16,063 bases of DNA from Candidatus Thorarchaeota archaeon (GCA_029856425.1 JAHQWZ010000014.1:1-16063); one strand, 5' to 3'. Counted from the first letter of the stretch, positions 8,401 through 15,318 are shown. The notes: a model not told the origin generated them from the letters alone. Numbers and translations are program-made.

Positions 8401-9264
8401 CTCCAATTTTCTCTGTTCACGTCCAGGCCTGGACTTTGAAAATACACATGTGAAACTCACATTGTATCCCTGACGAAGTGAAGTAGAGATGAACGTCCCG
8501 ATTTGAGAACTCTCCAGACTGGGCTCTACACGCGGTTCTCCATTAATCAGTAATAATCCAGTATGCACTTTTTCAGACGATTGATTTGAACCACCTTCTA
8601 AGTCAATTGCGAGAATTCCAGAAACAGCATCTCTCAAATTCTCTCCTCTTAGCTGATGCAGTTCCACGTTATTAAGAGAGGAGAGCAGAATAGCCTCGGT
8701 TCGGGTTGCCTCACGCCTAAGAGTGCCTCCAATCTCTTCCATATTCCTACCTGACCCAGTTATAAAAATCCGTAGAAATGCCTCACCACAACATACACCC
8801 ACTTCATATGCCATACTGACTTTTTCATCCATTCCTGCACGAAGAGCTAGAAGGAATGCAGTTGCATATTCTGGTTGGTCGTTTCGAGCAACGAGCACTG
8901 ATCCCGGAGCAGAGATGATTTCAAGACAGCATGTTGCAACCACATAGTTTCCTATGCGTATTGATACTAAGTCATTATCTAGGACAGCTGTCAACATCTC
9001 ATCGGAAGTAAGCTTCCCACGAGCCACGAGCCCGCCCATAAGGACCGGGTATATTGAGATTATTACTTCGATGATTAGCTTGGATGGGACTGAAACTGGA
9101 CCAATTAGTCCTAATAGTGGAAGTAGGTAGACTACTACAAAGTAAATCAACATGACAGCAATGCCAAATAGCCACCCCAGCTCAATCCATCTCCAGAATC
9201 TCAGATTGTTCTTTCTGGGTGGTACTCTAAATCGGTTTCTCTCGCTCAATACATGGCTGGACAT
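5473..9264 (-). CDS. Membrane-anchored HerA/VirB4-family ATPase with long C-terminal extension
   Basis: A 1263-residue P-loop ATPase of the HerA/FtsK superfamily. Two hydrophobic helices lie near the N-terminus (about 29-51 and 62-82). Residues about 100-400 contain a VirB4/TraC-like N-domain pattern (TGLLLINGEPRVEPSL, SLAIRADSRGQLSNIQEG). The motor domain (about 430-780) has Walker A GATGTGKT at 460-467, a WIFDVKGSEYHEL strand, ILDLQYV, Walker B HLVVLEEA near 676-683, and a STRPN sensor-like motif at 720-724. A likely winged-helix segment follows (about 840-915), then about 340 residues I cannot place. The architecture fits membrane-associated DNA-pumping ATPases such as CedB of archaeal DNA import, or conjugative VirB4/TraD-type motors. 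It is less like HerA of DNA-end resection, which lacks membrane helices. ATG 9264 has a strong GGGTGAT element 5 bases upstream. No nurA or mre11/rad50 neighbours. Confidence 0.8.
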   Translation of the reverse strand: MSSHVLSERNRFRVPPRKNNLRFWRWIELGWLFGIAVMLIYFVVVYLLPLLGLIGPVSVPSKLIIEVIISIYPVLMGGLVARGKLTSDEMLTAVLDNDLVSIRIGNYVVATCCLEIISAPGSVLVARNDQPEYATAFLLALRAGMDEKVSMAYEVGVCCGEAFLRIFITGSGRNMEEIGGTLRREATRTEAILLSSLNNVELHQLRGENLRDAVSGILAIDLEGGSNQSSEKVHTGLLLINGEPRVEPSLESSQIGTFISTSLRQGYNVSFTCVFSKSRPGREQRKLEGQWKTIREKEKKNEDSLADQSEKRKLLHDYEEIRGNIGWFDSSVSLAIRADSRGQLSNIQEGVSGIVHSIWGGEGKITLKKKDIGKSVIYKLLLRRHIVPQKIHVNRLVAFLNTPVQQLPVIAAPPVPTFSIPSKEVVNNELIIGKAVFGGSRLNDVGLRPEWLREHIAVLGATGTGKTTLVKHLIAELSIKSSVPWWIFDVKGSEYHELVNLCDEVLLLRPGADRSFIIDFIDPEIDSGERHAHSTFKILKELLNERGVSSELSPAMEKLLREAVLEVARTSDRGNSIQSLIHTVSELAGKDRTGIMTKDALLNRLEILSREPLGTILSGGREAIRISNLMDKRVILDLQYVARTGGMEAARLLYNLIAKRIFDCALSRGIKHGLHHLVVLEEASNLVPESYTRHTAADITTGESMVMLQRATGQGVIVISTRPNVSSNILANTATKITFRLPYDSQIGAKFMSLDEKQERYLKTLKRGRALIVLPGTEPFEIATWPFEIASISKMPIESVIYDRNEIKTELIESREVSLEYDIAVQSKSTSSSKPVGAVYDRLGELGSHVVAFLATRSMGTQAEIQGILTSIDPRIESDDISEVIRDLVSLGTIEREALSLVPGDFIFTLPGRGLDAVRTAITDYIIEKLGLLDITWERNLDEGPDIILDDRALLILPQHLKASSMKATLTKIRNYMGKLGNNVIELIVIVRGSVAAAKLREVMDETNEFDAVSIVSAFPSSLNTMIENLAAGTSTNVDLTTDDDMNRNEEQGVNLIGAMHDVGTATNRAIQMRLWFQLIQDFVDLSNGRIEWNVLLEFIETTALQSLKGKITPMNAEEGKRALTELLADEVLMALRVGNDFDFIDLNEGLWIVNSGELGKLKDSAVDALEKELRKQQSSVSRNHGYYDLCTNGVSYVVFPNQQQLNTLLHLQNEIACRTCKSGRIVCVLTAAEYLEDSVVMPENILLYDFSEYVSVASAAGH

Positions 9265-9442
9265 GCATCATCACCCGTTTGGAGTCAGAACACTGTGAAT
9301 GTCTATATTGACACTACAGTCCACCCTTGATGATTTACAATTGCATATGAACTCCCCCAGAATCTGGCTATCCGATAGGAGATTAAAAACAAGAATGCAG
9401 ACTCATGAGAGAACTCGGAATTGATTATGCATGAGGTTTCTG

Positions 9443-9487
9443 TATAATCATTACAGAGAATAGTCCCAATGCTACATCATGAGGTGA
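9443..9487 (+). promoter_or_regulatory. TATA-like box and ribosome binding site for the Ig-like surface protein
   Basis: TATAAT at 9443-9448 predicts initiation near 9472. GAGGTGA at 9481-9487 lies 6 bases before the TTG at 9494. The strong binding site decides this unusual TTG start; the nearby ATG at 9479 is followed by a stop after one codon. The rest of the 229-base gap also carries the ATPase promoter region and nothing else recognised. Confidence 0.5.
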
Positions 9488-9493
9488 CTGTAT

Positions 9494-11458
9494 TTGAAGC
9501 GAGTCTGCACCGGATTAGTCATAATGTTCATAGTACTGCTCTTCATATCTAGCACAACTGCAGACTTTGCATCTGCTGAGGAAATTCCTGTCGTAATACG
9601 AGGGGAATTGGCACCTATCACTGCAAGACTCCTTCAGAACGGCACCTTTGGAGATCCTGTAATGAACCAGTGTCTTCTTTTCTATGATCAGACTCAGGAT
9701 GTTTTCATAGGTTCTGCAATAACAGACTCTAATGGCTATGCAACAGTGCAATGGAATGTTTCGATTAATCATCCCTTAGGTATATCCTTACTAAATGTGA
9801 CTTTCGAAGGTAATACATCTCTTTCTCTATCTCCTTCTTATCAATGGTCATCTGTTATCGTTGTTTCTCAAACATTTATTGAGGTCCAAGTTGATGAGTA
9901 TGCAATTCATCCAGAGGACGAGATTACTCTAGCAGCTAGGGTTGTAGATGATCATAATGTTTCCATTGTTGGTGCTTCAATAGCTGTGTATAGCGATAGT
10001 ACTCTTCTATCAGCTGGTTCAACTAATGCCAGCGGCTATGCAACTTTTATCATAAACTGTAATATTTCGTGGTGTATAATTGGTGAAAACACATTAAGAG
10101 TGACATTTGAACAGGACTTAATACGCTTTCTTCACGGTTCAGCGAGTCTTATATCAGTTAATGTTCATCGCATTACAACCTCTCTTGAAATTCAGGGCTC
10201 CTACGACTCCGAGGTTCATTTGAATAATTCCTTCTCCATGCAGATGGTAATTCAGGCCGAAGGTGAAAACCATTCTAATGCATCACTTCTCGCATTTGTC
10301 GATGAAAGCCTGATAGATGCACCTGTAAGTGACGGAAATGGTCTAGTTAATCTGACTCTGGAAATTGACTCCCGGTATCTACTCGGAACGCACACTCTAA
10401 AGATAGAATATGCAGGATCCTTTCGTTATGCATCTTCATACCTTGAACTTGAGCTAGTCGTGATAAGTCCTGCAATAATTCATGTCGAGTTTCCCGAGTC
10501 TGTTCAAACAGGAGCTGAAACCGAAGTCCAAGTAGTACTCCATGACCTCTTCCAGAGACCGATTCCAAATGCCGTCATTACGATATTCGATGAACTCACT
10601 CAAGAGTCACATTTAATCTCCTTTTCTCCTGGACAGACTACTGCTATCTCTCACATTGCCTTCACTGGTTCTCTTGGGCCCAGAAATCTGCGGATTATGG
10701 CTTCAGAGAACTCTTTTCTGACAAACACAACAAGAATAATCTCAGTGACAGTTTGGTGCAAACCACGTATTTTCATGCTTTATCAGAGCATACTTGGCTA
10801 TGCCTCGCCTTCCCAGGATGTGACATTCCAAATTCAGCTCAATGCAAGTGGAATTCAGATGCCAGACCGACTAATTGAATGGCAAATTGAAGACTATCTA
10901 GTGACTAGTTCCGTAACAAACAACAATGGTGTTGCAGAGGAAACATTCGGACTTCCATCAATGGAGGGTTCTTACTTATTGATCATTAGTTACAACGGTA
11001 GCATATTGGATTACGAGCTGCCGATAGGTTTAGAATACGAAATTATTGTTAGCAGGATAATACCAGTGAGTGTGAAACTTGTTGGCTATTCCGTTTCTAC
11101 AGCCATTCAAGAAATTGCAGTTCGATTGTCTATCATAGCATTAAATGGCACTCCCTTAGAAAGTGTGAAGCTACACTATGAATGGCTAAATTACAGAAGC
11201 TTTGCAGTCAGTCAAGAGTTTGGCATAGTCGAAATCGGACTCCGCATTCCCTTAGCATCAGGCGCCTATAACCTCTATTATGAAACAGAGGACTCCGCAT
11301 TCATACATTCTTCTACAGGGTATCACATCATCACCATTTCCAAAACAGAAGCAATGGCTTCTCAAGGAGTGGGAATCCCGATTATTGTACTCAGCCTAGG
11401 AGTGTCAGTTTCTCTTGCTAGCATGCCAATCCTATTGAGAAGACGTTTGGTGGGATGA
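9494..11458 (+). CDS. Secreted, C-terminally anchored Ig-like repeat surface protein
   Basis: 654 residues beginning at TTG. A signal peptide (basic KR, then hydrophobic LVIMFIVLLFISSTT, cleavage probably around 23-28) is followed by an all-beta ectodomain. Ig-like units of roughly 90-100 residues recur with the pattern 'NGYATV...LG...L.V.F.G' (for example SNGYATVQW near 76-84, ASGYATFII near 180, and GNGLVNLTL near 280). A transmembrane helix at about 626-646 and RRR at the end anchor it with the C-terminus inside. Many N-x-S/T sequons (NGT, NVS, NTS, NLT, NHS) suggest archaeal N-glycosylation. Likely an S-layer-associated or adhesive protein; no enzymatic motif is seen and the exact family is not recognised. 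It is convergent with tRNA-Glu. Confidence 0.82.
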   Translation: MKRVCTGLVIMFIVLLFISSTTADFASAEEIPVVIRGELAPITARLLQNGTFGDPVMNQCLLFYDQTQDVFIGSAITDSNGYATVQWNVSINHPLGISLLNVTFEGNTSLSLSPSYQWSSVIVVSQTFIEVQVDEYAIHPEDEITLAARVVDDHNVSIVGASIAVYSDSTLLSAGSTNASGYATFIINCNISWCIIGENTLRVTFEQDLIRFLHGSASLISVNVHRITTSLEIQGSYDSEVHLNNSFSMQMVIQAEGENHSNASLLAFVDESLIDAPVSDGNGLVNLTLEIDSRYLLGTHTLKIEYAGSFRYASSYLELELVVISPAIIHVEFPESVQTGAETEVQVVLHDLFQRPIPNAVITIFDELTQESHLISFSPGQTTAISHIAFTGSLGPRNLRIMASENSFLTNTTRIISVTVWCKPRIFMLYQSILGYASPSQDVTFQIQLNASGIQMPDRLIEWQIEDYLVTSSVTNNNGVAEETFGLPSMEGSYLLIISYNGSILDYELPIGLEYEIIVSRIIPVSVKLVGYSVSTAIQEIAVRLSIIALNGTPLESVKLHYEWLNYRSFAVSQEFGIVEIGLRIPLASGAYNLYYETEDSAFIHSSTGYHIITISKTEAMASQGVGIPIIVLSLGVSVSLASMPILLRRRLVG

Positions 11459-11471
11459 CAATAGAATCTGG

Positions 11472-11575
11472 TGCTCCGGCCGGGATTTGAACCCGGGTCG
11501 AGGGATCGAGAGTCCCTCATGCTGGGCCGGACTACATACGGCTGCATCATGGTTTCATGAAGCATCTACCGGAGC
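11472..11575 (-). tRNA. tRNA-Glu (CTC) with a 29-nt intron in the D-arm
   Basis: The minus strand folds as a tRNA once 29 bases are removed. Acceptor arms are GCTCCGG (11575-11569) and CCGGAGC (11479-11473), with discriminator A and an encoded CCA at 11471-11469. The D-arm of the spliced form is GTGT...GCAT around a loop with GG. The anticodon stem AGGGA/TCCCT holds loop CTCTCGA, giving anticodon CTC at 11510-11508 (glutamate, GAG codons). The T-arm is CCGGG TTCAAAT CCCGG. The mature RNA is 75 nt before CCA. The intron falls after nucleotide 10, in the D-stem, not at the canonical 37/38 site. Without its removal no D-arm forms. Confidence 0.93.
11537..11565 (-). other. Non-canonical tRNA intron with bulge-helix-bulge motif
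   Basis: This 29-base insertion interrupts tRNA-Glu between nucleotides 10 and 11. Exon bases CGGT pair with intron bases GCCG (one G-U). A 3-base bulge AGA then leads into an intron hairpin (TGCTTCATG/CATGATGCA, loop AAAC, one U-U mismatch), and a second 3-base bulge TAT precedes exon 2. Cutting after the second base of each bulge (AG|A and TA|T) restores the D-stem sequence GTGT exactly. This matches the substrate of archaeal splicing endonuclease. The outer exon helix is weak, so it is a relaxed form of the motif. Confidence 0.85.
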
Positions 11576-11613
11576 TAGGGCGCACCAGTCCGGAGCGGTT
11601 GTGCTCACTCCAG

Positions 11614-11626
11614 ACTGCAAATAAGG
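11614..11626 (-). promoter_or_regulatory. Possible TATA box for tRNA-Glu
   Basis: The minus strand contains CCCTTATTTGCAG. Its centre predicts initiation near 11594, a leader of roughly 19 bases before the mature 5' end. The only other AT-rich tract in the gap, GTTTTAAAC near 11642-11650, lies farther upstream. Confidence 0.35.
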
Positions 11627-11670
11627 GTTTCCCAAATCTTGGTTTAAAACCTGCCACTGTCACTAAATCA

Positions 11671-11865
11671 TTATGGAAACAAACTCGTTAAGCTACTCCA
11701 ACTGTCTTCAAGAATCTGAAAAAGCCCAGCTACTACATCCTGTGCCCAACCTGTTGCCTGCAGTATCACAGCAATGACTATTGATACAGTAACCACAGCA
11801 ATGCCAAGTAAGAGACTCTCTTCAACTAAAGGTCCACCCTGTTCATCTCTTATCGGGCCATGCAT
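11671..11865 (-). CDS. Flp/Tad-like type IV prepilin
   Basis: 64 residues starting MHGPIRDEQGGPLVEESLLL. A short charged leader is followed by G|GPLVE, a class III/type IV prepilin peptidase site with Glu at +5, and then a continuous hydrophobic helix (about 16-35) and a short polar tail (WAQDVVAGLFQILEDSW...). Length and layout match Flp pilins of Tad systems. The frame is open 45 codons further upstream, but that part reads as non-coding. ATG 11865 is preceded at 6 bases by AGGTGG (11872-11877), which decides the start. It lies 91 bases downstream of the TadA-like ATPase on the same strand, a classical pairing of pilin and assembly motor. An archaellin or other archaeal pilin is the alternative; the small size favours Flp. 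Confidence 0.75.
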   Translation of the reverse strand: MHGPIRDEQGGPLVEESLLLGIAVVTVSIVIAVILQATGWAQDVVAGLFQILEDSWSSLTSLFP

Positions 11866-11956
11866 AAATTTCCACCTGATTACCTGTCTATAGTATGGTA
11901 TTTTAACTGCCCTCATATTGAGTGAAAGATCAGGAAAGAATCCAAGTTCCTGTAAA

Positions 11957-13639
11957 TCACAATGGAGGTACTTGTGACCAAATTTCTTTTCCCAAATCAT
12001 ATCCAGTTTCCACTGAAGTTTCTAGTTTATGAGTCAAGAAATCAACTAATGCATTATAAGCTTGAAAATGGTTCTCATGTCCAATTTCTCGTGCGTACGA
12101 GAGATACGCGCCATCAGGTGCCCATTTCAAATTATGAGATGAATGATAGTCGTAGACTGTATTAAGTCCAGTAAACTTCAGAACCCCTTCCGTAACAGTG
12201 CGCCGCACTTCAACAATTTCACTGACACGCCTAGTAGATTCTCCAGGTACCGGGCGCACCATTGTCACAATCAAGTCCATCATTGCCATACTTGATTTAT
12301 CAATTCCATGTCCTGTGATCCAACGAGAAACGAGACTAGCTGCAGAGTAGCTATGACAGGTCTGCATTGCACGAAGTCCAGCGGCAATAGCTTGGAAAAG
12401 TGCTTGACTATGTTCCGCGGTTTGAATCTCACCAAGAATAAGATAATCCGGTGATCTATGGAGAGTCTTAACAATCTCTGCGGATTTGTCAAAGCTGCCA
12501 TCTATCTCATCAAAAGGGTCGACCTTGAAGCGAACTTGATGATGATTCTGAAGGACTCTGCTTTCTACTGCATCTTCAATGTAGATTTTTCTCCAATTTT
12601 TGGGACTATCCAAGTCAAGCGCATTCAATAGAGTAGTTTTGCCAGTTCCAGGCCCTCCTGTTACTGTTATGTTGAACCTAAAACCCAATGCTAGAAGAAG
12701 CGCAGCTGCAGCTTCAGTTGTTAACGTGTCATTGCATACTAAGTCGAGAATTGTGAATGGTTTCTTCCGAGCCCGCCGAATTTCCAGGTGCAAACCATCC
12801 GGACTGAGTGGTGGCAAGCTGGCGGAAATTCGTAGGTTCATATCAAATAGATTCAAGTCCGTTTTGAGAGAAGGATTCTTCCTATCGAGATGAAGGTTAC
12901 TTTCTGCCCTAAGGAGTGTTGTGAAACGAGGAATATCATCCTTACGAAGTTCGTATTCTGAAATGCATCTTCCTAACCTACAGTGGTCAAAATAGACGGG
13001 CTTTTTTGGACGGTCCACATATACCTCTTCCACATCATCATCTAACAGAATTGGAAGAATTGGATTTAGAACAGTTGTTCTGTTTGCCACGAGTCTAGAT
13101 ATTCTTTCACGTGTCACTTCATTTATCTCGGGTAACGACCTCAAGATGTCCTTGCAAACATTGTCCGATATCTGCTGAAGTCGTTCAGAAATACTGGTCC
13201 TTATTACTGGCTTTTCCTGAAGTTCACTTTCAATTGATTCACTTAGTTTCTGCAGCAATCCATACTCGAGCGAAGTTCTCACTAGTGGATACGACCTGTG
13301 AAAGATCTCATTTCCACTTGTCATTGAGAAGTAAAGCGAAAGATACGGCCCAACCAAGTAGATATCTACAGGACAGCAGTCCGTGTCCGGGAACTTTTCT
13401 TGATTGCCAATGTAAACCGATTCCCACCCTTCTCCTTTCCATGGCGGTCTAGTCGGGGTGCAGCCTGACATTCCTCCAAGATGAAGAAAGCTCCTAGAAG
13501 CTTCCAAAATAATTACTTTCGCCATTGTCCCCTTTCTTGGTGGTATGGAGAGTTCCGAGCAATCTTGGGCGGCCAGTTCAGAACACTCTACGCACCTCGT
13601 GTCTGGACATCTAATCACTCTTATCTTATCTTCCTGCAT
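11957..13639 (-). CDS. TadA/VirB11-type secretion (pilus assembly) ATPase
   Basis: A 560-residue hexameric secretion ATPase of the GspE/TadA/FlaI class, which powers pilus assembly at the cytoplasmic face of the membrane. Motor motifs: arginine-bearing strand HLEIRRA near 284-290; Walker A GGPGTGKT at 328-335; Asp box YIEDAVE near 353-359; Walker B YLILGEIQT with E404; His box TCHSYSA with H429, in place of the usual T-H-A-N. The N-terminus has a cysteine cluster (C11, C16, C19, C27), possibly metal-binding. The region before the motor (about 100-280) matches the N-terminal domain of archaeal GspE2/FlaI ATPases only loosely. ATG 13639 has GGTGAT nine bases upstream. The TFB paralogue ends 56 bases upstream and the Flp-like pilin follows, suggesting one operon. 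The TadB/C-like platform protein is absent here. Confidence 0.9.
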   Translation of the reverse strand: MQEDKIRVIRCPDTRCVECSELAAQDCSELSIPPRKGTMAKVIILEASRSFLHLGGMSGCTPTRPPWKGEGWESVYIGNQEKFPDTDCCPVDIYLVGPYLSLYFSMTSGNEIFHRSYPLVRTSLEYGLLQKLSESIESELQEKPVIRTSISERLQQISDNVCKDILRSLPEINEVTRERISRLVANRTTVLNPILPILLDDDVEEVYVDRPKKPVYFDHCRLGRCISEYELRKDDIPRFTTLLRAESNLHLDRKNPSLKTDLNLFDMNLRISASLPPLSPDGLHLEIRRARKKPFTILDLVCNDTLTTEAAAALLLALGFRFNITVTGGPGTGKTTLLNALDLDSPKNWRKIYIEDAVESRVLQNHHQVRFKVDPFDEIDGSFDKSAEIVKTLHRSPDYLILGEIQTAEHSQALFQAIAAGLRAMQTCHSYSAASLVSRWITGHGIDKSSMAMMDLIVTMVRPVPGESTRRVSEIVEVRRTVTEGVLKFTGLNTVYDYHSSHNLKWAPDGAYLSYAREIGHENHFQAYNALVDFLTHKLETSVETGYDLGKEIWSQVPPL

Positions 13640-13695
13640 TTCCTAATCATCACCTTCAGGAGTACGATTGAAGCCGAATCTGCTACATTGCTTTT

Positions 13696-14745
13696 CTATG
13701 CTGGATAAGCCAAAGCAATCATTTTTTTCATCATTCCAAAGTGATCTCGAATGCTGTACTCGGCGACTTCAGTAGCTTCCGAAGTGAGCTTCTGAGTAAG
13801 CACAGACCGTTTTCCATGATTATCTGCAATTAGACGATCGCTTGCGTAAGCCGCAGATACAGTGAATATGTATGGATTTCGTCCTCCTCTTCTAGAGGCC
13901 GGTATCATATCAAGAATCTCAAGGATTTTGTCTCTGAGAGCATTCTCATACATCTTTGGACTCCATCCACGAGATGTCACCTTCTTGAGCACCTTTTTAC
14001 TGTTCATCAACATAGACAGGACTCTTGGTACATAGTCCTCTGGACGACGAATCTCAGGAGCAACACCTGTTAGTGATTTGAGTTTCAGCGCCTCTCTCAC
14101 AATAGCCCTGACGTTTACACGATGTCCACATTTTTCGAAGGTATTAGCTATCTCGTCCAAGGTTATTGGCGCTCCATCCTTGAACTCTCTCACAGCCATT
14201 AGAAGACATACAGCTACAAGCAGGATGTTGTTGTTAATTTTCTCTGAAGATTCAGAGGATATTTTCTTGTAGAGATAGGCTGTGCGATCACGGACTTGTT
14301 CGTTTAGCATAAGCAACTTTGAAACATGATTAAGTGTTCTGAGAGCTCTATATTTTGCTTCGTTTCTGCCAATCCGTATTCGTGTGCTGTAGATCATCTT
14401 AAGCCGCTTGAATTTCTTTTGAGACCGTGCTGTGAGAGTCTGACCATGTGCATCCTGAAAGTATCTATCCTTATGGAAGCCAATATAGCTCCCCAGTCCA
14501 TCAACAATATGCATACGATTGCCAAGAGAAACGTATACACTTGCTTCAGGTGCATTGTCAGATATCTTTTCACCCATTTGATATGTGGGTGACACGTATT
14601 CTCTAGAAATCACCAAACCACATTCTACACATACTACATAGCCCTGGTTCGCTGTCAATAGACCTGAACAGTCAGGGCAAGACCAAGACTCGTTTTGAAT
14701 AGCCTCGAATGTTTCATCAATCAAAGACCACACCCAAACTAACAT
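13696..14745 (-). CDS. Divergent TFB-family transcription initiation factor
   Basis: 349 residues. The N-terminal zinc ribbon CPDC...CVEC (C23, C26, C39, C42) is typical of TFB/TFIIB. A linker (about 55-125) follows, then two cyclin-like repeats: about 130-235 (with LDEIANTFEKC, similar to the TFB 'tldEia' helix) and about 245-345. The repeats are joined by RRPEDYVPRV, which matches the conserved P.DYVPRF junction of TFB. The GRS-type motif usual in the first repeat is replaced by SEKINNN, and the last helix-turn-helix is diverged. This is probably an accessory paralogue recruiting RNA polymerase to a subset of TBP-bound promoters. It lies between rpo8 (159 bases upstream) and the pilus ATPase (56 bases downstream). 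No clear promoter could be fixed in the upstream gap. Confidence 0.85.
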   Translation of the reverse strand: MLVWVWSLIDETFEAIQNESWSCPDCSGLLTANQGYVVCVECGLVISREYVSPTYQMGEKISDNAPEASVYVSLGNRMHIVDGLGSYIGFHKDRYFQDAHGQTLTARSQKKFKRLKMIYSTRIRIGRNEAKYRALRTLNHVSKLLMLNEQVRDRTAYLYKKISSESSEKINNNILLVAVCLLMAVREFKDGAPITLDEIANTFEKCGHRVNVRAIVREALKLKSLTGVAPEIRRPEDYVPRVLSMLMNSKKVLKKVTSRGWSPKMYENALRDKILEILDMIPASRRGGRNPYIFTVSAAYASDRLIADNHGKRSVLTQKLTSEATEVAEYSIRDHFGMMKKMIALAYPA

Positions 14746-14904
14746 AGGTCTGCAGTCCTAACTAGATTTCAGGAGGGTTTCAGTACGTTCTTCAGGACAT
14801 GTTGTTCGATAGAGTAGATTACTAATTCCTTACAATGAGTACTAACGGTCCGGACTGAGAAAGAGATACCCGAAACTATTCTGGGCGAATATTGAAATGC
14901 TCTT

Positions 14905-15270
14905 TCAAATAATGGCTATTAAGAATCTGTCGGAATCAAAGGTCTTTCTTTGAGCAGCAGTAGGACTGCTAATATCAAGAGTCATTCTTAGTCCACCCAC
15001 CGTACTAGTTACCTCAACTCCATCATCATCCCTTATTCGAAAAACCTTACCCTCTGCATAAAGTCTGGCACTTTCTCCTCGTGTGATTGGTTTAGTATCG
15101 ATTATGACTGTGACCTTGTCTCTTGGACTCATTGCAGCACATAGGACCTCCGGAAGTTCCAATGAAATCCGAGCCCCCTCCTCCTTGGCATTTAGCTTGA
15201 CAACTTTCAGCCTCTTTGTTTCAGTATCTTCAATGGATTCAACTGTGGCATTCTTTAGCCGGACTACCAT
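14905..15270 (-). CDS. rpo8: RNA polymerase subunit Rpo8 (RPB8/RpoG homologue)
   Basis: 121 residues, predicted all-beta. The C-terminal half has YAEGKVFRI (71-79) and, after a short DDDG turn, VTSTVGGLRMTLDI (87-100). This mirrors the RPB8 pattern 'YGKVYRI...FGGLLM.L' of the eukaryotic and archaeal subunits. The N-terminal half alternates strands (VVRLKNATV, RLKVVKLNA, ISLELP, KVTVIID), consistent with the OB-like barrel. Rpo8 is known from TACK and Asgard archaea and eukaryotes, so the gene also informs the taxonomy. ATG 15270 has GGAG about 11 bases upstream and a TATA-like box predicting a leader of about 25 bases. Next to a TFB gene, so two transcription-machinery genes are side by side. 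The call rests on motif recognition; another small OB-fold protein is possible. Confidence 0.68.
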   Translation of the reverse strand: MVVRLKNATVESIEDTETKRLKVVKLNAKEEGARISLELPEVLCAAMSPRDKVTVIIDTKPITRGESARLYAEGKVFRIRDDDGVEVTSTVGGLRMTLDISSPTAAQRKTFDSDRFLIAII

Positions 15271-15318
15271 AAATCAGGACACTCCTTCTCTTCGGCGCTT
15301 GGTTGGCAGTAAGTCTTG

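Noticed and set aside
5473..9264. HerA of a NurA-Mre11-Rad50 DNA-end resection cluster
   Set aside because: None of these partners is adjacent, the protein is about twice the length of HerA, and it has N-terminal membrane helices.
11362..11565. 67-codon minus-strand open frame over the tRNA
   Set aside because: It covers most of tRNA-Glu and the 3' end of the surface-protein gene; its sequence follows from the tRNA.
11866..12000. 45-codon N-terminal extension of the Flp-like pilin
   Set aside because: It overlaps the end of the ATPase gene and breaks the short prepilin leader; ATG 11865 has its own strong AGGTGG site.
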